The notes below the pieces were generated by a model that saw nothing but the letters and a program-made list of their open reading frames with translations, did not search any database and was not told where the DNA came from. A DNA stretch of 64,000 nucleotides, taken from the NCBI RefSeq assembly GCF_045679555.1, contig NC_092090.1, forward strand, positions 31,050,788 to 31,114,787, written 5' to 3'. Source of the DNA: Salvelinus alpinus (lineage: Eukaryota > Chordata > Actinopteri > Salmoniformes > Salmonidae). Numbering within the stretch: the first letter of the stretch is position 1; each line of letters opens with the position of its first letter. This document shows, one piece after another, positions 59,353-64,000 of the stretch. Both the position numbers and the translations under genes were made by a program.

Positions 59353-60898
59353 CAGTACCAGTCAAAATTTTGGACACACATACTCATTCCAGGATTTTTC
59401 TTTATTTTTACTATTTTCTACATTGTAGAATAATAGTGAAGACATCAAAACTATGAAATAACAGTAGTAACCAAAAAAGTGTTAAACAAATAGAAATATG
59501 TTTTACATTTGAGAGTCTTCAAAGTAGCCACCCTTTGCCTTGACGGTAGCTTTGCACACTCTTGGCATTCTCTCAACCAGGTTCATGAGCTAGTCAATTC
59601 ATTTCAATTAACAGGTGTGCCTTGTTAAAAGTTAAATAGTGTAATTTATTTTCTTCTTAATGTGTTTGAGCCAATTAGTTGTGTTGTGACAAGGTAGGGG
59701 TGTTATACAGATGATAGCCCTATTTGGTAAAAGACCGAGTCCATATTATGGCAAGAACAGCTCAAATAAGCAAAGAGAAATGACAGTCCATCATTACTTT
59801 AAGGCATGAAGGTCAGTCAATTCGGAAAATATCAAGAACTTTGAAAGTTTCTTCAAGTGCAGTCACAAAAACCATCAAGCGCTATGATGAAACTGGCTCT
59901 CATGAGGACCGCCACAGGAAAGGAAGATCCAGAGTTACCTCTGCTGCAGAGGATAAGTTCTTTAGAGTTAACTGCACTTCATATTGCAGCTCAAATAAAT
60001 GCTTCAGAGTTCAAGTAATAGCCACATCTCAAAATCAACTGTTCAGAGGAGACTGCGTGAATCAGGCCTTCATGGTCGAATTGCTGCAAAGAAACCACTA
60101 TTTAAGGACACCAAAAATAAGAAGAAACCTGCTTGGGCCAAGAAACATGAGCAAAAGACATTAGACCAGTGGAAATCTGTCCTTTGGTCTGATAAGTCCA
60201 AATCTGAGATTTTTGGTTCCAACCGCCATGTCTTTGTGAGACGCAGAGTAGGTGAACGGATGATCTCCGCATGTGTGGTTCCCACCGTGAAGCAGGGTGG
60301 AGGAGGTGTGATGGTGTGGGGGTGCTTTGCTGGTGACAGTGTCAGTGATTTATTTAGAATTCAAGGCACACTTAACCAACATGGCTACCACAGCATCCTT
60401 CAGTGATACGCCATCCCGTCTGGTTTGTGCTTAGTGGGACTATCATTTATTTTCCAACAGGACAATGACCCAAAACACACCAGGCTGTGTAAGGGATATT
60501 TGACCAAGAAGGAGATTGATGGAGTGCTGCATCAGATGATCTGGCCTCCTTAATCACCTGACCTCAACCCAATTGAGATGGTTTGGGATGAGTTGGACCG
60601 CAGAGTGATGGAAAAGCAGTCAACAAGTGCTCATCATGTGTGGGAACTCGTTCAAGACTTTTGGAAAATAATTCCAGGTGACGATGGTTGAGAGAATGCC
60701 AAGAGTGCGCAAAGCCGTCATCAAGGGAAAGGGTGGCTACTTTGAAGAATCAAAAATATATTTTGATTTATTCAACTTTATTGGGGTTACTAAATGATTC
60801 CATATGTGTTAATTCATAGTTTCTACAATGTAGGAAATAGTCAAAATAAAGAAAAACCCTTGAATGAGTAGGTGTTTCCAAACTTTTGACTGGTACTG
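59353..60898 (+). mobile_element. Tc1-like transposon, full length, inactive
   Basis: Ends cagtaccagtcaaaattttg and the inverted form, flanked by TA. The + strand retains transposase blocks: VTKTIKRYDETGS in the DNA-binding part, SVLWSDKSKSEIFGSN with the first catalytic position, GGGVMVWGCFAGDSV, and LNPIEMVWDELDRR. Stops and shifts break the frame (for example ahead of DFIF-like text near 60405). Confidence 0.9.
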
Positions 60899-60902
60899 TA
60901 TA

Positions 60903-62486
<1,584 letters not shown>

Positions 62487-62488
62487 TA

Positions 62489-64000
62489 TGTTTTTATTTT
62501 CAACCTTGTATTATCGCTCAGTCAGTAATAAATGCAGGTGGGTTTACTTCAATCAATCCTCACTGTTTCTACGATTTTGCATTATTAAATATAATTTTTC
62601 TAACTATATCCCTGTCCTTTATGTCTCCTTTTCAGTTGTATTTATTCATTGCTTTATGGTGCTGTAGGGAAAATACACTTAAAACTATTATCTGTCTCTT
62701 GATGGTGTTCTCCCTGGATACCTCACTTTACGTCACTTTTCACTGCAGACTGTGCTCTGTGCTCCCATCATAGAGCTGTGTCATCACCCAGAATTATTTA
62801 CACCTACAGGCTTCGGCTGCCACATAACTGGGCTGGGGGTGGGTGGATGGTGGAGGACGGGGTGGCCTTGTATGCTGCCAGTGGGCCCAGTAAAGTTTCC
62901 ACGGCTGCCCACATGTCTATATATTATCTGGCTCGGCCACTGGGGTTCTGCGTACATGGCTGTGATTCCCAGAGGATTTGCTAAAGCCAGTCTGTGATGT
63001 GCTGGAACAATGTGAGGATGAGTCGACTAAAACCACATGACGTGTGAGAAATAGAAATGCTTTCGAGTTCATCACGTGCAGATATGTAACTGAGTCATGC
63101 CAACATACAAATATGCCAACATGTGTTATACAGAGAGCACATAGAGTACGGGAAAATAACTGGTCATATACACTTTCATACAGTTCAAACAGGGGTCTAT
63201 GATTGAGAGCATGGGAGAAATATCCCTGTGTTGGTATTCCTAGGCTAGGAATAGATTGCACCCCAGCTCGGAGGAGGCAAGGGTCTGTGCTATATCTCAG
63301 AACACAAGCAGATGATAAGGGCTGGGTGACAAGCCTCTTCACCCTCTCCCATTTCAGGAACAAGTCAATGGGTTGTTACAGGGAAGTAATGGTCAAGGGG
63401 ACAGTCCAAAAAGTTTGCAGGTTAAACCTCCCAATGTTCAGAAGGGTTTACTTCCCAAAGTCTTGAGCTAACATGAGTTAGTATGAAATACACATGTAAT
63501 ACCATCAATCAAATATACAAGCTTTATACCACGGCTTGGCTGAATTCTCAATTCTGATTAGCAAAAGCTAATGTATAATATGTTGTGTTTGTGTGCTGCT
63601 ACACCAAAGGTTAAGCAAGAGGAATTGCATATCCAAAGTCAGTGCATCTCAGAGTGTCAAATCAATTTCATTAATGCTAAAGAGTTCTTTATCACAGTCT
63701 TTTTCTTTGTTTACATTGCATCCAAGTCTAATCGATGTCAAATGTGCACAATGGTCAGTGAGTCCAACAGTGCGCAGAAGTCAGTGAACACAGACAGCTT
63801 TAAGAAAGGAGATCTCTGAGGACTTCTAGTGGTCATCTGTATTACCACTCCTGTAAGCTTTCTGGTGATAATGATTGACAGTATCATTTGAAACGGTGCT
63901 GTTTCTACATGCTATAGAATGTAAAAGGTCCAGATGTGATTGTGCAATCATTGAGTTGTAGGAGCAAAACTTGCTAATTGTCAGATTCCATTAAGACATT
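62489..64000. other. Right end of window, no gene seen
   Basis: No recognisable exon, repeat family or RNA gene. Short open frames here lack codon bias or family similarity that I can see. Confidence 0.5.

Overview
This window is vertebrate nuclear DNA, almost certainly from a salmonid fish (trout, salmon or charr group). The organism call rests on the repeats: several Tc1-like DNA transposons of the kinds abundant in salmonids (one of the lineage behind Sleeping Beauty), a HpaI-type tRNA-derived SINE, a second salmonid-type SINE, and LINEs with salmonid-type tails. All genes are intron-rich. No bacterial-type operons, CRISPR arrays or phage genes are present.

Layout. (1) 1-8501: one continuous minisatellite of roughly 33/37-bp units, itself built from a 3.8-kb higher-order duplication, lying in an intron of lgr4. 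(2) 8597-11988, + strand: the last ten exons of lgr4 (R-spondin receptor, a leucine-rich-repeat GPCR); its 5' half lies outside the window. A long (GT)n tract follows 12 bases after the stop. (3) 15630-58316, - strand: a complete mybpc3 gene (cardiac myosin-binding protein C). I could join 32 coding exons, two of them only 3 nt long, into an unbroken frame of 3888 nt (1295 aa) with domains C0, Pro/Ala linker, C1, M-domain and C2-C10. lgr4 and mybpc3 converge, and candidate poly(A) signals of the two lie within about 40 bp of each other near 15.2 kb. (4) 58.3-64 kb: mybpc3 upstream DNA and two Tc1-like transposons inserted back to back.

The mybpc3 introns carry most of the mobile DNA: a 975-codon open LINE reading frame sitting between two (GA)n tracts (35.3-39.3 kb), two 5'-truncated L2-like LINEs, a nearly intact Tc1-like transposon disabled by one missing base (44.0-45.6 kb), decayed Tc1 copies, four copies of one MITE, and several palindromic elements.

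The most intriguing item is in mybpc3 intron 23 (26.4-27.1 kb, same strand): a possible internal transcription unit with a combined TATA/MEF2 motif between two E-boxes, a 73-nt candidate intron, a 119-codon acidic Pro/Ala-rich frame starting at the first ATG, and an AATAAA just after the stop. It lies directly upstream of the C7 exon, which is the point where the separate protein MyBP-H begins after its own Pro/Ala-rich leader. Whether it is a small nested gene, an alternative MyBP-H-like start, or chance needs transcript data.
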